NCBI GenBank assembly: GCA_019057815.1
Contig: JAHLWR010000011.1
Location: 1-64,000, forward strand
DNA: 64,000 nucleotides
Source of the DNA: Candidatus Heimdallarchaeota archaeon
Lineage (GTDB): Archaea; Asgardarchaeota; Heimdallarchaeia; Heimdallarchaeales; Heimdallarchaeaceae
Reading direction: 5' to 3'
The first letter of the stretch is position 1. Each line of letters starts with the position of its first letter. Below the pieces are notes generated by a model that worked only from the letters and a program-made list of their open reading frames with translations, was not told the DNA's origin and ran no database searches. Positions 52,301 through 60,990 of the stretch are shown here, in pieces. The translations under genes were made by a program, and so were the position numbers.

Positions 52301-54043
52301 TTGAAGTTTCATAATCCGGTGAGAAATTTGAAGATAAAAGAAACCAAGACAAATAAAATCAAGAATAAATATTTGAAAAAACTCTCTTTAGAATTAATTA
52401 AAAGAGGTACTGCAAATGATCAAATAAAATCAATATTAGATGAAGTCTCGATTAGCATCGAAGACTATGTTTCAGAGTTTAAACCAAAAGATTTCAGTGA
52501 AATGATGGAAAAATTTGGTTCTCCTCAGAATTTCTGTGATAATAACTCAATTATTCGTTCACGTGAAGCATTAACAGGTCAAATAGTGTTTTTAGTACTG
52601 ACAACTCTTAGTCTTTTGGTAGTCCCTGTAATTGTGATAACAAGCATTTCGATTCGTATGGTACCTCATTCGCTTATTTTTGAGAGATCAGAGAAATTTT
52701 TTTTGGGAATAGAGGGAGCAAATAATGGTTATGGATTTTTGGGGATTATATTTGGTCTAAGTATTTACATATGGATGCTTTATCAATACTTCAAGGATAA
52801 ATTTTCACCTTACGATATAAGGGAGAATATTAAAATTATCATACTTTTATTATTCTGGTTTTTAGTGGTTTTCTACCTTTATCTAGTTATAAGGAATTAT
52901 ACCTTCTATCATGAAGTAATAGCTGATATGTGGAACCAAGATATGAAACTTATTGTTTTAGAAGGATTAATTAGATGGTTAGCTGCTGGAATTGTATTAC
53001 TTGTTATAACCATGCTTTATACTAACAAATACTATAGGTATTATCGCAAAAAGAATCGCAGAGAACAGAAAAAATTCCTAATAGACCAAGTGGGTGTATT
53101 GGTTATCGTTTTTGTTTTAACTAGTTTTATATCTCCTGGACCAAGTATTGGAGTATTAATTACTGCAATGGCAATTGGAACTATTTTAATAGGAAAAATT
53201 ACAGGAAAAACATGGATTTTAGGCATTCTCGCTTTGTTACTACATTTAGGAGCCTTAATAAATGACTTAGTTGCTATAGAAGATATAGTAAGCAATCGTT
53301 TTGATAGAACACGAATTATTTTTGGAATTAGAACGAGTAATACTGAAAACATCGTTTTTCCAGCTATCATAATATCATTGTGTCTTGTTATTATTTGGAC
53401 AATATTTTGTATTAGGGTTTTAAAGAGGGATAAGAGACAATTTTTACCCCGTTTCAACTTACAAAAAGGAAGGACAATGTTTGTTTCTATTTCTTTAGTC
53501 ACTTTGGCTCTTATTGCTGTTCTTGGTTCACAACCCCATTACACGTTAATTGCAGAGGATTATCATGTAGAAGTTTCAGAAACATATATTACAGCTGACC
53601 TATTTTACAAGATACCAGATAAAGGAAGATTATTCATATCATATTATACATCTATAGAAGACAGCGATCACAAACTAAGTGGTAGTTGGTTTCTTACTTG
53701 GAAGCTAGCTGGCGCCATTTTAACAACATTCAAAAGTGAAGGAAATTTCTCAAGTAAAACTGACCCTAGTTACTCAAATACAATATTCAATTACACTTTT
53801 TCAATTCACTACTTATCATTGAAAATAAATAATTCTGGAACTATTCATTATCAGTATAAGATTAGAATTGATAGTTTGACAGTTTTAATACCAGTTTTTC
53901 AAATTCAGTGGTCACCAATAGTACCATGGTTTAAAACTTGGAATGATGTTACCATATTCATTAGTACAATAGTACTCTTTTTCTTATCCTGGAATAAGAA
54001 GAGGAACATAATTTCACTGAACTCGAAAAAAGGAGATGCTTAA
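52301..54043 (+). CDS. Polytopic membrane protein with HAAS-like N-terminal domain
   Basis: Residues 15-85 form a helical domain with ELIKRG, ISIEDYVSEF and EMMEKFGSPQNF, like HAAS domains that accompany PadR regulators. About nine hydrophobic helices follow and a soluble region near 420-530 that would be outside, then a last helix. The gene is followed with no spacer by a PadR gene: the stop TAA and the next ATG are adjacent. HAAS-PadR pairs regulate permeases in bacteria; the substrate here is unknown. The start is TTG. Confidence 0.72.
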   Translation: MKFHNPVRNLKIKETKTNKIKNKYLKKLSLELIKRGTANDQIKSILDEVSISIEDYVSEFKPKDFSEMMEKFGSPQNFCDNNSIIRSREALTGQIVFLVLTTLSLLVVPVIVITSISIRMVPHSLIFERSEKFFLGIEGANNGYGFLGIIFGLSIYIWMLYQYFKDKFSPYDIRENIKIIILLLFWFLVVFYLYLVIRNYTFYHEVIADMWNQDMKLIVLEGLIRWLAAGIVLLVITMLYTNKYYRYYRKKNRREQKKFLIDQVGVLVIVFVLTSFISPGPSIGVLITAMAIGTILIGKITGKTWILGILALLLHLGALINDLVAIEDIVSNRFDRTRIIFGIRTSNTENIVFPAIIISLCLVIIWTIFCIRVLKRDKRQFLPRFNLQKGRTMFVSISLVTLALIAVLGSQPHYTLIAEDYHVEVSETYITADLFYKIPDKGRLFISYYTSIEDSDHKLSGSWFLTWKLAGAILTTFKSEGNFSSKTDPSYSNTIFNYTFSIHYLSLKINNSGTIHYQYKIRIDSLTVLIPVFQIQWSPIVPWFKTWNDVTIFISTIVLFFLSWNKKRNIISLNSKKGDA

Positions 54044-54412
54044 ATGCCAAGAGATGAGCATGAAGAAGAAGTCTTGTTGAAAAAATGGCGAGCGCAACTA
54101 TCTAGAGGGATCTTAGAATTCCTCGTGCTCATCCTCCTACAGAAAGAAAGACATGGTTGGGATATCTTGCAACTAGTTAGATCTTTATTACCTCCAACTG
54201 AACCCCCATTAGCAGATGGTACAATTTACAATATTCTAACTAGATTAAAAGAAAGAGAATTAGTATCGTCTAGAAGCAAAATCATAGAAGGAAGAATGAG
54301 AAGATATTATAAACTATCAAAAAAAGGTGAGGTATTATTAACTGAAATGATTAAAGATTGGAAGAGTGTGATAATTTCAATTTCTGAAGCTGAAGAAATA
54401 AGTAAAACATAA
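54044..54412 (+). CDS. PadR-family transcriptional regulator
   Basis: A 122-residue winged-helix protein: LSRGILEFLVLILLQKERHGWDILQLVRSL, then LADGTIYNILTRLKERELVSSRSKI and YYKLSKKGEVLL, the PadR wing. PadR proteins usually repress their own operon together with a HAAS-containing or membrane partner, exactly as arranged here, with the upstream gene ending directly before this ATG. Confidence 0.9.
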   Translation: MPRDEHEEEVLLKKWRAQLSRGILEFLVLILLQKERHGWDILQLVRSLLPPTEPPLADGTIYNILTRLKERELVSSRSKIIEGRMRRYYKLSKKGEVLLTEMIKDWKSVIISISEAEEISKT

Positions 54413-54749
54413 AATTTTAGGAATAAGTGTACTTCTAATAATAATCAAAGAGTAAAAGAATGCTCTAAACTGCAGAAAAGAGCTAGTAAAAGACTACATT
54501 TGTGGGATATCATTCCAGAGTGAAGACGATATTACTTTACCTCATGAAGGTTTTTCAACTGATTTTCTATATCGTACTAAAGCCACCAACTTTGATGGCA
54601 TTAATAATTTCATTAGCACTTCTAACTCTTTTCCACAACACCATAAGCCAATTATAGAATATAGTAACGTTATGGTAATATTTATATATACTGAGGAGAA
54701 ATAATAACGTGACGAAATTAATTTCGTAACCAACTAGTGTTGTGATAAT
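54413..54749 (+). other. Intergenic stretch with an open frame lacking a start
   Basis: The forward frame 54456-54704 is open for 82 codons and reads like coding sequence (LVKDYICGISFQSEDD, FPQHHKPIIEY) but has no canonical start near its beginning. It may be the remains of an upstream gene of the duplicated actin operon. I could not align it convincingly with the longin-like protein. The TATA box and palindrome of the next gene lie at its end. Confidence 0.4.
54681..54727 (+). promoter_or_regulatory. TATA box and 16-bp palindrome before the second bZIP-like gene
   Basis: TTTATATATAC (54681-54691) is followed 20 bases later by the perfect palindrome ACGAAATTAATTTCGT (54712-54727), which would cover the transcription start. 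A smaller palindrome TAACGTTA is at 54665-54672. The ACGAAAT half also appears at 46955-46961 in the actin operon promoter region, so a shared regulator is possible. Confidence 0.65.
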
Positions 54750-55649
54750 ATGACTGATAAGAAGAAGAAAGGACCTGGACGTCCCCGAAAACATGTTTCT
54801 TATGATGTGCCTAAAGACGAACTTGCTGCAGCTAGACAGAAAGCTTATCGTGCTCAGAAGAAAAAAAGAATTGTGGAAATCCAACGCAAGGTTGGACGAC
54901 TTGAACAGGAAGTAATAACTATGTCGAAAACTGATAAAAAAATATCGCCTGAAATGCAAGCAATACATGAAGATATTCAAGCTCCTTGGGTGAAATATAC
55001 AGAATCAGAGCTCATGGAAATGGATGATTCTCAGCTTGAACGAATAAGGGCTGTTTTAATAAATCGCTTAATGAATCCTTTTGGTAATCCGTTAACCCAA
55101 GCTTTAGAAAGGGTAATTATGCCCTCTGTTGATCGCGAATTTGATTCAAGAGGTTTAGACTTGAAGAAACCTCCCAAAGAAATAGCAGAAGAAGGGTTAT
55201 CTAAACCTGCAGAGGATGTGACACCAAAGACTGACATGCAAATAAGTCAGTATCTTGAGAGGCTTGAAGCTGAAGGTGTGGATATTTCATCTATTAAGGA
55301 TCATGTTGTTCCTTCATCAATGGAATATAGGAAAGAAGAATCACCTCTTCACTGGAAAAATGTAACAGTAGGGCACAGAATCCAGCCGCTATTTGATACT
55401 TTTCAACAGATGATTTTGCTGTATAATGTTGAAGCTGAATTATCTAGACGAAAACGAGAAATGGCATTGGATTCAGATGTTGAACAGCTCGAAAAACGTA
55501 TCGAAGAACTTGAGAAATCGCTTGTTGATGAAAGAACAAGAGAAGTAAAGAGAAGTTACGCAAGAAAGATGGAGGATTACGCAAGAAGAACGGAGAAAAA
55601 AGATATAATCAAGAAGTCTCCAAAAAAGAAGACTAAAGGTGGTGAATAA
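54750..55649 (+). CDS. AT-hook plus bZIP-like coiled-coil protein (second copy)
   Basis: A paralogue of the protein at 47523, 299 residues. It shares the AT-hook-like KKGPGRPRK, the basic AARQKAYRAQKKK, the heptad helix (I, I, V, L, V, M at 1, 4, 8, 11, 15, 18), the middle ELMEMDDSQL-type segment, and the C-terminal coiled coil (LLYNVEAELSRRKRE). It adds a linker of about 45 residues in the middle and a Lys-rich tail. An actin start codon follows the stop at zero spacing, but that actin gene is broken. The repeated link of the two genes argues for a shared function. Confidence 0.72.
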   Translation: MTDKKKKGPGRPRKHVSYDVPKDELAAARQKAYRAQKKKRIVEIQRKVGRLEQEVITMSKTDKKISPEMQAIHEDIQAPWVKYTESELMEMDDSQLERIRAVLINRLMNPFGNPLTQALERVIMPSVDREFDSRGLDLKKPPKEIAEEGLSKPAEDVTPKTDMQISQYLERLEAEGVDISSIKDHVVPSSMEYRKEESPLHWKNVTVGHRIQPLFDTFQQMILLYNVEAELSRRKREMALDSDVEQLEKRIEELEKSLVDERTREVKRSYARKMEDYARRTEKKDIIKKSPKKKTKGGE

Positions 55650-55776
55650 ATGTCCGACGAAGTATACACCAAACCTATAGTCTTAGATAAACGGTACTGG
55701 CTTCACTAAAAACATTTTCGAAATTGTGGGAGACAAAGAAAGAATACCAAGAAATGGGTCCAAGTTCTGTATATAG
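55650..55776 (+). pseudogene. Actin gene remnant
   Basis: ATG at 55650 abuts the stop of the bZIP-like gene. The first residues are MSDEVYTKPIVLD. Skipping one A in the run at about 55688-55691 continues NGTGFTK, the actin phosphate-1 motif (compare DNGSG in actin). The frame then loses likeness and stops at 55774-55776. Without correction the frame stops at 55707-55709. Only about 25 codons of actin are left. Confidence 0.75.
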
Positions 55777-55786
55777 GTGTATATAG

Positions 55787-55800
55787 TTTTTTCTTTTTTT
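55787..55800 (+). terminator. T-rich terminator after the actin remnant
   Basis: A T run with one C begins 10 bases after the frame-corrected stop, so transcripts of the second bZIP-like gene would end here. Confidence 0.5.
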
Positions 55801-55838
55801 GTTTCTGAAATAAAATAAAAAAATAAAGAGAAAAAGAA

Positions 55839-57734
55839 TTACTTCTTCTTCTTTCGCTTAATTCTTAATCCTACATACATTACAGGCACAGCAAATAGAA
55901 TGTAATTTAATTCTCCATGATATTCAGAGATTATTATGATTAATGGTTCTTCAAGTGGATAAGTATCATTAGATCTTGCTGCACCATCAATTGTGTAATT
56001 TCCTAATTCACTCCAGTCTGACCAATAATTTCCTTCTAGAGTAATTGTGTCGTACCAGATGTTGTTTGTTCCTTCATCATATGCTTGACTTGAAGTTCCA
56101 CCATTTTCAGTGAAAGTGTTATGGTGAATAACGTTATTTGCTGAAGCAGAGTCCACATACAAAGCGTAAGCATAATTTGCATGAAAAATATTGTATGTTA
56201 CGTTTGTATTAGTACAACTATAGAGTATTGTTCCAGTAGCAGAACTACCTCCGGTACCAAAAGCTATTGAATTATTGGTTATGATTCCATAAGAAGTACC
56301 TTGAAATCTGCTATTATACCATGAATTTCCAAACAGAGTGTTATTTATAACTTTAAAATCTGTAACACTGTTGAGCAAATATATTCCAAATTGGTTATTA
56401 CTAGCAAAATTATCCTTAATTATTATATCATTGCTGGAAATTGCATAAATTCCACCGTAGTTTCTATTGTTACTACATGTATTGTTCTGTATGAAAATCG
56501 AAGAAGAATGTGTAAAATAGATACTTCCATAGTTATTCGCATTAAAGTCATTATTAGTTATATTAATCGAATTACAATATCGAAAAATTAAAGCTCTACT
56601 TGTATCCATAATATGAACATTCGATATACTAATGTTTGAACAATAAGCCATGATGATTTGTCCATAGAAGTCTCCAGAGATAGTTGCATCAATAAGATCT
56701 CTGAAAAATCCTAAAGGTTTGTCATTCACCGTGTTATTTTCAACATTTAGTTCATCATACACTGCTAAATCTCCTGGTGCGGAAATATCAAAACCATCTT
56801 TTGTTAATGTGTTGTTGACAATTATTGTTCGTGCAGCTAGTTCGTTGTTAATCCCTTCCCATCTGTTATAGTATAATGTATTATTGATTATGGAATTATC
56901 TGCTCCCCCTTGCAAATAGATTCCTCTACGACTATTATCATGAATGTAATTGAAATTTACAGTTGTATCAACAGAATACTTGATGTAAATTCCGTAATAT
57001 CCATTGCTGTAACATTCATTATCAATTACCTTACAATTATCTGCATTATCAACATAAATACCATATTGTGTATTGCCCCAACACATATTTTCAATCAATG
57101 TAGTATTAGCTGATTTAGTCCATATCCCGTGTTGTGTGTTAGAGTAGAACTTGTTCAAACTGAAAATTGAATGTGCTGACCCTTCAACATAAACCCCATT
57201 AGCTTGATATGCACAAGTGTTGTTTGTTACAATGGTATATGGTGAAAATTCTAAGAAAATCCCATCGGAATTATCGTTGCAGATATTTTCTGTGATATTT
57301 ACATAAGTAGTATCGCTGATTCTAATTCCATGCCCACTACCAGTACAAGTATTATTGTAAATCGTTGCTGTACCATCAGCAACATTGTCTATACAAATAC
57401 CACTGCCAAAAGCTTCTAATGTACAATTACGAATGGTAAAATATTTTGTTGTACCAGTAATATATATCCCATAATATTCAGTAGTCTCAATGTCATAATT
57501 TTCAATTATGTATGGTGATTCTGGTTCTCCTGTCCCCGAAGAACTATTTCCTGCTAAATCGTCATCATTAGTTATGTAAAGACGTTCATCTGAAGACAGA
57601 TTTTTATTTGGATAAAGATTAGCGCTAGAATCTTCAGCGGATATCTCAGTCAGAACTAATGTAATCGACGCAGTGCTAAGAAGAATCAAAATAATAATTA
57701 AAACTTTTAGATTTTTTTTAGTAATGTTTCTCAT
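55839..57734 (-). CDS. Surface beta-helix protein (NosD-like), anchored at both ends
   Basis: A 631-residue protein with a signal-like N-terminal segment, about 18 parallel beta-helix repeats (INNTLYYNRWEGI, VTNNTCAYQANGV type), and a C-terminal membrane helix followed by RIKRKKKK. The end region (EGTNNIWYDTITLEGNYWSDW) is almost the same as in the protein at 49651, so the two are homologous. It is likely displayed on the cell surface. No enzymatic motif is seen. Confidence 0.82.
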   Translation of the reverse strand: MRNITKKNLKVLIIILILLSTASITLVLTEISAEDSSANLYPNKNLSSDERLYITNDDDLAGNSSSGTGEPESPYIIENYDIETTEYYGIYITGTTKYFTIRNCTLEAFGSGICIDNVADGTATIYNNTCTGSGHGIRISDTTYVNITENICNDNSDGIFLEFSPYTIVTNNTCAYQANGVYVEGSAHSIFSLNKFYSNTQHGIWTKSANTTLIENMCWGNTQYGIYVDNADNCKVIDNECYSNGYYGIYIKYSVDTTVNFNYIHDNSRRGIYLQGGADNSIINNTLYYNRWEGINNELAARTIIVNNTLTKDGFDISAPGDLAVYDELNVENNTVNDKPLGFFRDLIDATISGDFYGQIIMAYCSNISISNVHIMDTSRALIFRYCNSINITNNDFNANNYGSIYFTHSSSIFIQNNTCSNNRNYGGIYAISSNDIIIKDNFASNNQFGIYLLNSVTDFKVINNTLFGNSWYNSRFQGTSYGIITNNSIAFGTGGSSATGTILYSCTNTNVTYNIFHANYAYALYVDSASANNVIHHNTFTENGGTSSQAYDEGTNNIWYDTITLEGNYWSDWSELGNYTIDGAARSNDTYPLEEPLIIIISEYHGELNYILFAVPVMYVGLRIKRKKKK

Positions 57735-57823
57735 AAAATCCCTATATAAAGAAAGTTATTTGAATATTTAATATTTTCCCGAGCAATACTCTAATTCTCT
57801 CCATTTACCATCAAGTGTAACCC

Positions 57824-58006
57824 ATGTCTGTTGAGTTAACAAATTTCAGAAAATTCAACAAATCTGAGAAAATGTCTAATTGGTTTACCTTTCACAAATT
57901 TTTCAAGGATTGGAAACCTGAGATAATAATAGAAACAATTTTTGAAGAACTCCCAGAAAATGAGATTAGAAAGAAAATTGATGAATTGGAAATTATCCTT
58001 ATATAG
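57824..58006 (+). CDS. Small charged protein upstream of the hydrolase
   Basis: A 60-residue frame with a Phe/Lys-rich first half (SNWFTFHKFFKDWKPE) and an acidic helical second half (EELPENEIRKKIDELE). No family is recognised. It starts with ATG and ends 27 bases before the hydrolase start, so it may be the first gene of the operon. The composition is plausible for a real protein. Confidence 0.45.
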   Translation: MSVELTNFRKFNKSEKMSNWFTFHKFFKDWKPEIIIETIFEELPENEIRKKIDELEIILI

Positions 58007-58032
58007 ATGTAACTTCTCTATTTTCTGATAAT

Positions 58033-59583
58033 ATGGTAATTGTGGAATTCTCTGTTCCTGTACATATGCGGGATAATATAAAACTTTCAACAATTGTTAT
58101 AAAACCAGAAAAGAGTGGGCAATATCCTCTTTTTCTTTTACGCACTCCTTATAGCGCAAAGAAAATATTTACAACAGGTAAGATGGTATCAGAGCAGTTT
58201 AACTCTGTAATTGTTTTACAAGACTGCAGGGGGAGATATGATTCAGAAGGGGTATTCAGAGTTTGTGATGAAAAAGAAGATACATTGGATACAATAAGAT
58301 GGATAAAGCAACAAGAGTGGTTTAATGGCGAATTACATATTTTTGGTCCTTCTTATTTGGGGTATGTAGCATTACAAATATTGGATGAAGACATCAATAT
58401 TAAAACAATTTTCGCTCCAACAGTTCTCGGTAGTCTGAAAGATTCTATCTATCGAGGAAATGTCCTTCAATATCATTGGGCTCTCCCTTGGACAATAATG
58501 ACTTCAACAAGAGTCCAATCTTCTCTTACTTTAGTGAACGGAAAATGGCCTGAAGTTTACAAAGATGTTTATAAAAAAGATATTAGTCTTGCTGTTCATG
58601 ATTTAGGTTGGCCTGATCAAATTTGGAAATATTTTCTCACACCCTTAGATAATCCATCATGGGATAAACATGATCTTACATTTAATCAACCTACAGATAC
58701 TAGAATTTGTTTAATTGGGGCTTGGTTCGATTTCTTGCTAAATAGTACACTTAAAACCTACGAAGATTTACTTCAAGCAGGAGGAGAGAAGCCAGATTTG
58801 ATACTCGGACCATGGAGTCATAATGGTTACCTTGCAAGCCAAGCAGGCGTCGAGAGTTGGGAATTTGGGATTGAAGGAAAAAGTAACTTTCTTTTGGATA
58901 TGAAGGAGCTATTGGAAAGAGAAAGAAATAATGATTCACAGATAATTAAAGCGTTTATTCTTCGTGCTAATAAGTGGGTGAATTTAGATTCTTGGCCACC
59001 TAATTCCATAACAGAAAAAAAATTCTATTTAGATGTAAACCAAGAGCTTTCCGAGGAACCATCAAAGAAAGAATTTACTGAGCTTCCAATTGAAGTTGAT
59101 CTTGAGAATCCTGTTCCGACTCTTGGAGGTAATGTTTGGGAATCTTACCCTCCAATTGAACCAGGACCTGTTGACCAAAGTCCTCTGTTGGATAGAACAG
59201 ATATTTTGCAGTTTTACACCGAACCACTTGAACAAAGTTTTACTATTTTGGGGCCAATGTCTGTTGATCTTTGGATAAAAACAGATGTACCTGAAACTCA
59301 TTTCACTGCAAAACTAGTAGTAGTTGATGCTGAAAATGAGCATAAAATTTTTCAGGATGGCATTTTGCAAATAATAGGACCAACTGAAGCTTTTGTAAAA
59401 ATAACTATTGATTTATTAGCAACAGGGATTAAGATTTATAGGAATGAGAGAATAGGTTTAGAAATTAGTTGGTCTAACTTCCCAAAATTCGCTTTGCCCA
59501 ATCTTAACGGAAAAACAACTCAGAAGGTTTTGATATCAAGGAATAAAGAATCTATCTTGAAAATACCAATAATTAATTGGTAG
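58033..59583 (+). CDS. CocE/NonD-family alpha/beta hydrolase (X-Pro dipeptidyl-peptidase S15-like)
   Basis: A 516-residue hydrolase with two domains. The catalytic domain starts VPVHMRDNIKLSTIVIKP, has LLRTPYSAK, the oxyanion segment VIVLQDCRGRYDSEG, the nucleophile GPSYLGY, an acid near GAWFDFLLN and the His of GPWSHNGY. The C-terminal jelly-roll domain of the family follows (LDRTDILQFYTEPLEQSFTILGPMSVDLWIK). It probably cleaves esters or peptides. No signal peptide is visible, so it is cytosolic. Confidence 0.88.
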   Translation: MVIVEFSVPVHMRDNIKLSTIVIKPEKSGQYPLFLLRTPYSAKKIFTTGKMVSEQFNSVIVLQDCRGRYDSEGVFRVCDEKEDTLDTIRWIKQQEWFNGELHIFGPSYLGYVALQILDEDINIKTIFAPTVLGSLKDSIYRGNVLQYHWALPWTIMTSTRVQSSLTLVNGKWPEVYKDVYKKDISLAVHDLGWPDQIWKYFLTPLDNPSWDKHDLTFNQPTDTRICLIGAWFDFLLNSTLKTYEDLLQAGGEKPDLILGPWSHNGYLASQAGVESWEFGIEGKSNFLLDMKELLERERNNDSQIIKAFILRANKWVNLDSWPPNSITEKKFYLDVNQELSEEPSKKEFTELPIEVDLENPVPTLGGNVWESYPPIEPGPVDQSPLLDRTDILQFYTEPLEQSFTILGPMSVDLWIKTDVPETHFTAKLVVVDAENEHKIFQDGILQIIGPTEAFVKITIDLLATGIKIYRNERIGLEISWSNFPKFALPNLNGKTTQKVLISRNKESILKIPIINW

Positions 59584-59772
59584 ATTTACCTTCTTCTCTC
59601 TTACTTCATCAATTCAACAAGAATTCTTGATGATCCACTAAGAGTTTATTGGATAATTCAATAGGATTTTTCCAGTAAATTTTCTCTAGAACTTCTTTTG
59701 GCAAAGAAAAACCCATCGATTTTTGTGCTATATTAATACTCAATTATTATTAATAATAACGTAAAAACAGAT

Positions 59773-60831
59773 TTAATTTTCCTTTTTCTTCTTCATAATT
59801 GGATTTAGTAACCATAGAGCCCATATAAAAACACTGAAAATAAAGGGTGAAGTAGTTATTTCGGAGGTTGAAGATAATGAGAATTCGATTGTGTCCTCTA
59901 TGACTACATGTTCAAGATTGTTATCAAAAACTAATGTTTCAACTTTAATACCGTTCTCTGTCACTGTAATATTACAATAATGATATTCTGCAAAGTATTT
60001 ATCTTCTTCTTCAGCTTGATCTGTTTCAGTAGGAAAGTAAAGTGGGGCTCCTGCTCCTCCAGTTGTTATATGAGTAACTCCTTCTCTTGTTGTTCTGTAG
60101 TAGTAATGATCATGACCCGAGAAAACCAAATCAACTCCATACTCTATTAGAATGGGTTCTAGAACTTTTCTTATCTCTATTGCGTCATTAACTCGTCCTT
60201 CACTCCGAACAGAATAGCATGGACGATGGAACATAGCTACTGTAAAATCTTTGGAGTTAGCTTTTAGGTCATCAACAATCCAGTCTTCTTGCTCTAGAGT
60301 GAGCTCAAGAGAGCCTTCCCAATATTCATCAGTATTTATTATTATAAAATGTATTTGATTAAAATTAAAACTATAATATTTTTCATTTCCTGGCATTTCT
60401 ACGTTAGCTAAATAAGTTGCAAAATCCATCTCTCTTGGGCCATAAGAACCATCTGGAAGATTATAAGTGTACATCTCGTGATTCCCTACAGCATAATAAA
60501 ATTGTATGTTGTTTTGGATTGCTAAGTCTATATCTTCGTAATATTTATTCCAATCATCTTGTTCGCCGCCATTCTGAACCATATCTCCGCTATGTAATAT
60601 GAATTCTAGATTAGGATTGTTTTGAATTACACTTTCGGTTACGTTTCTTCTATAAATGTTTGTAGAATTTGGTTCCCAATTACGAGTATCTCCTAGAGCT
60701 ATGAAATACCAGGGATCAAAAGATTCATCTGCTGCGTTTATTACCCATGAGTTATTTTGGGTTAAAGTAAATAGAGAAGATAGCAAGAATAGGTAAAAAA
60801 GATAGAAAGTCACCATTTTTCTATGCATCAA
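59773..60831 (-). CDS. Secreted, anchored metallophosphoesterase
   Basis: A calcineurin-like phosphoesterase with the metal motifs ALGDTRN, HSGDMVQNGG, YAVGNHEM, MFHRP and FSGHDHYYY. It has an N-terminal signal-like segment (residues 1-30) and a C-terminal membrane helix with MKKKKEN. The enzyme would face outside, perhaps releasing phosphate from organic compounds. The layout resembles purple-acid-phosphatase-type enzymes without their N-terminal domain. Confidence 0.88.
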   Translation of the reverse strand: MMHRKMVTFYLFYLFLLSSLFTLTQNNSWVINAADESFDPWYFIALGDTRNWEPNSTNIYRRNVTESVIQNNPNLEFILHSGDMVQNGGEQDDWNKYYEDIDLAIQNNIQFYYAVGNHEMYTYNLPDGSYGPREMDFATYLANVEMPGNEKYYSFNFNQIHFIIINTDEYWEGSLELTLEQEDWIVDDLKANSKDFTVAMFHRPCYSVRSEGRVNDAIEIRKVLEPILIEYGVDLVFSGHDHYYYRTTREGVTHITTGGAGAPLYFPTETDQAEEEDKYFAEYHYCNITVTENGIKVETLVFDNNLEHVVIEDTIEFSLSSTSEITTSPFIFSVFIWALWLLNPIMKKKKEN

Positions 60832-60990
60832 TATTTTCTCCTCAATGTTACATTTTACAAGTCAAGCAGTAAGATTTACATCTAAAAAGGTGTTGCTCAC
60901 AAATATAAAAGATATTTTCAACAAAATTTAAATAGCTTTTTTATCATAGAGAATATTTAGTTTAATATCTACAAACAAAGGAGGAATTTT

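Noticed and set aside
54567-54980. 137-residue reverse frame
   Set aside because: It overlaps the promoter and the start of the bZIP-like gene on the other strand and has no protein-like motif; a shadow frame.
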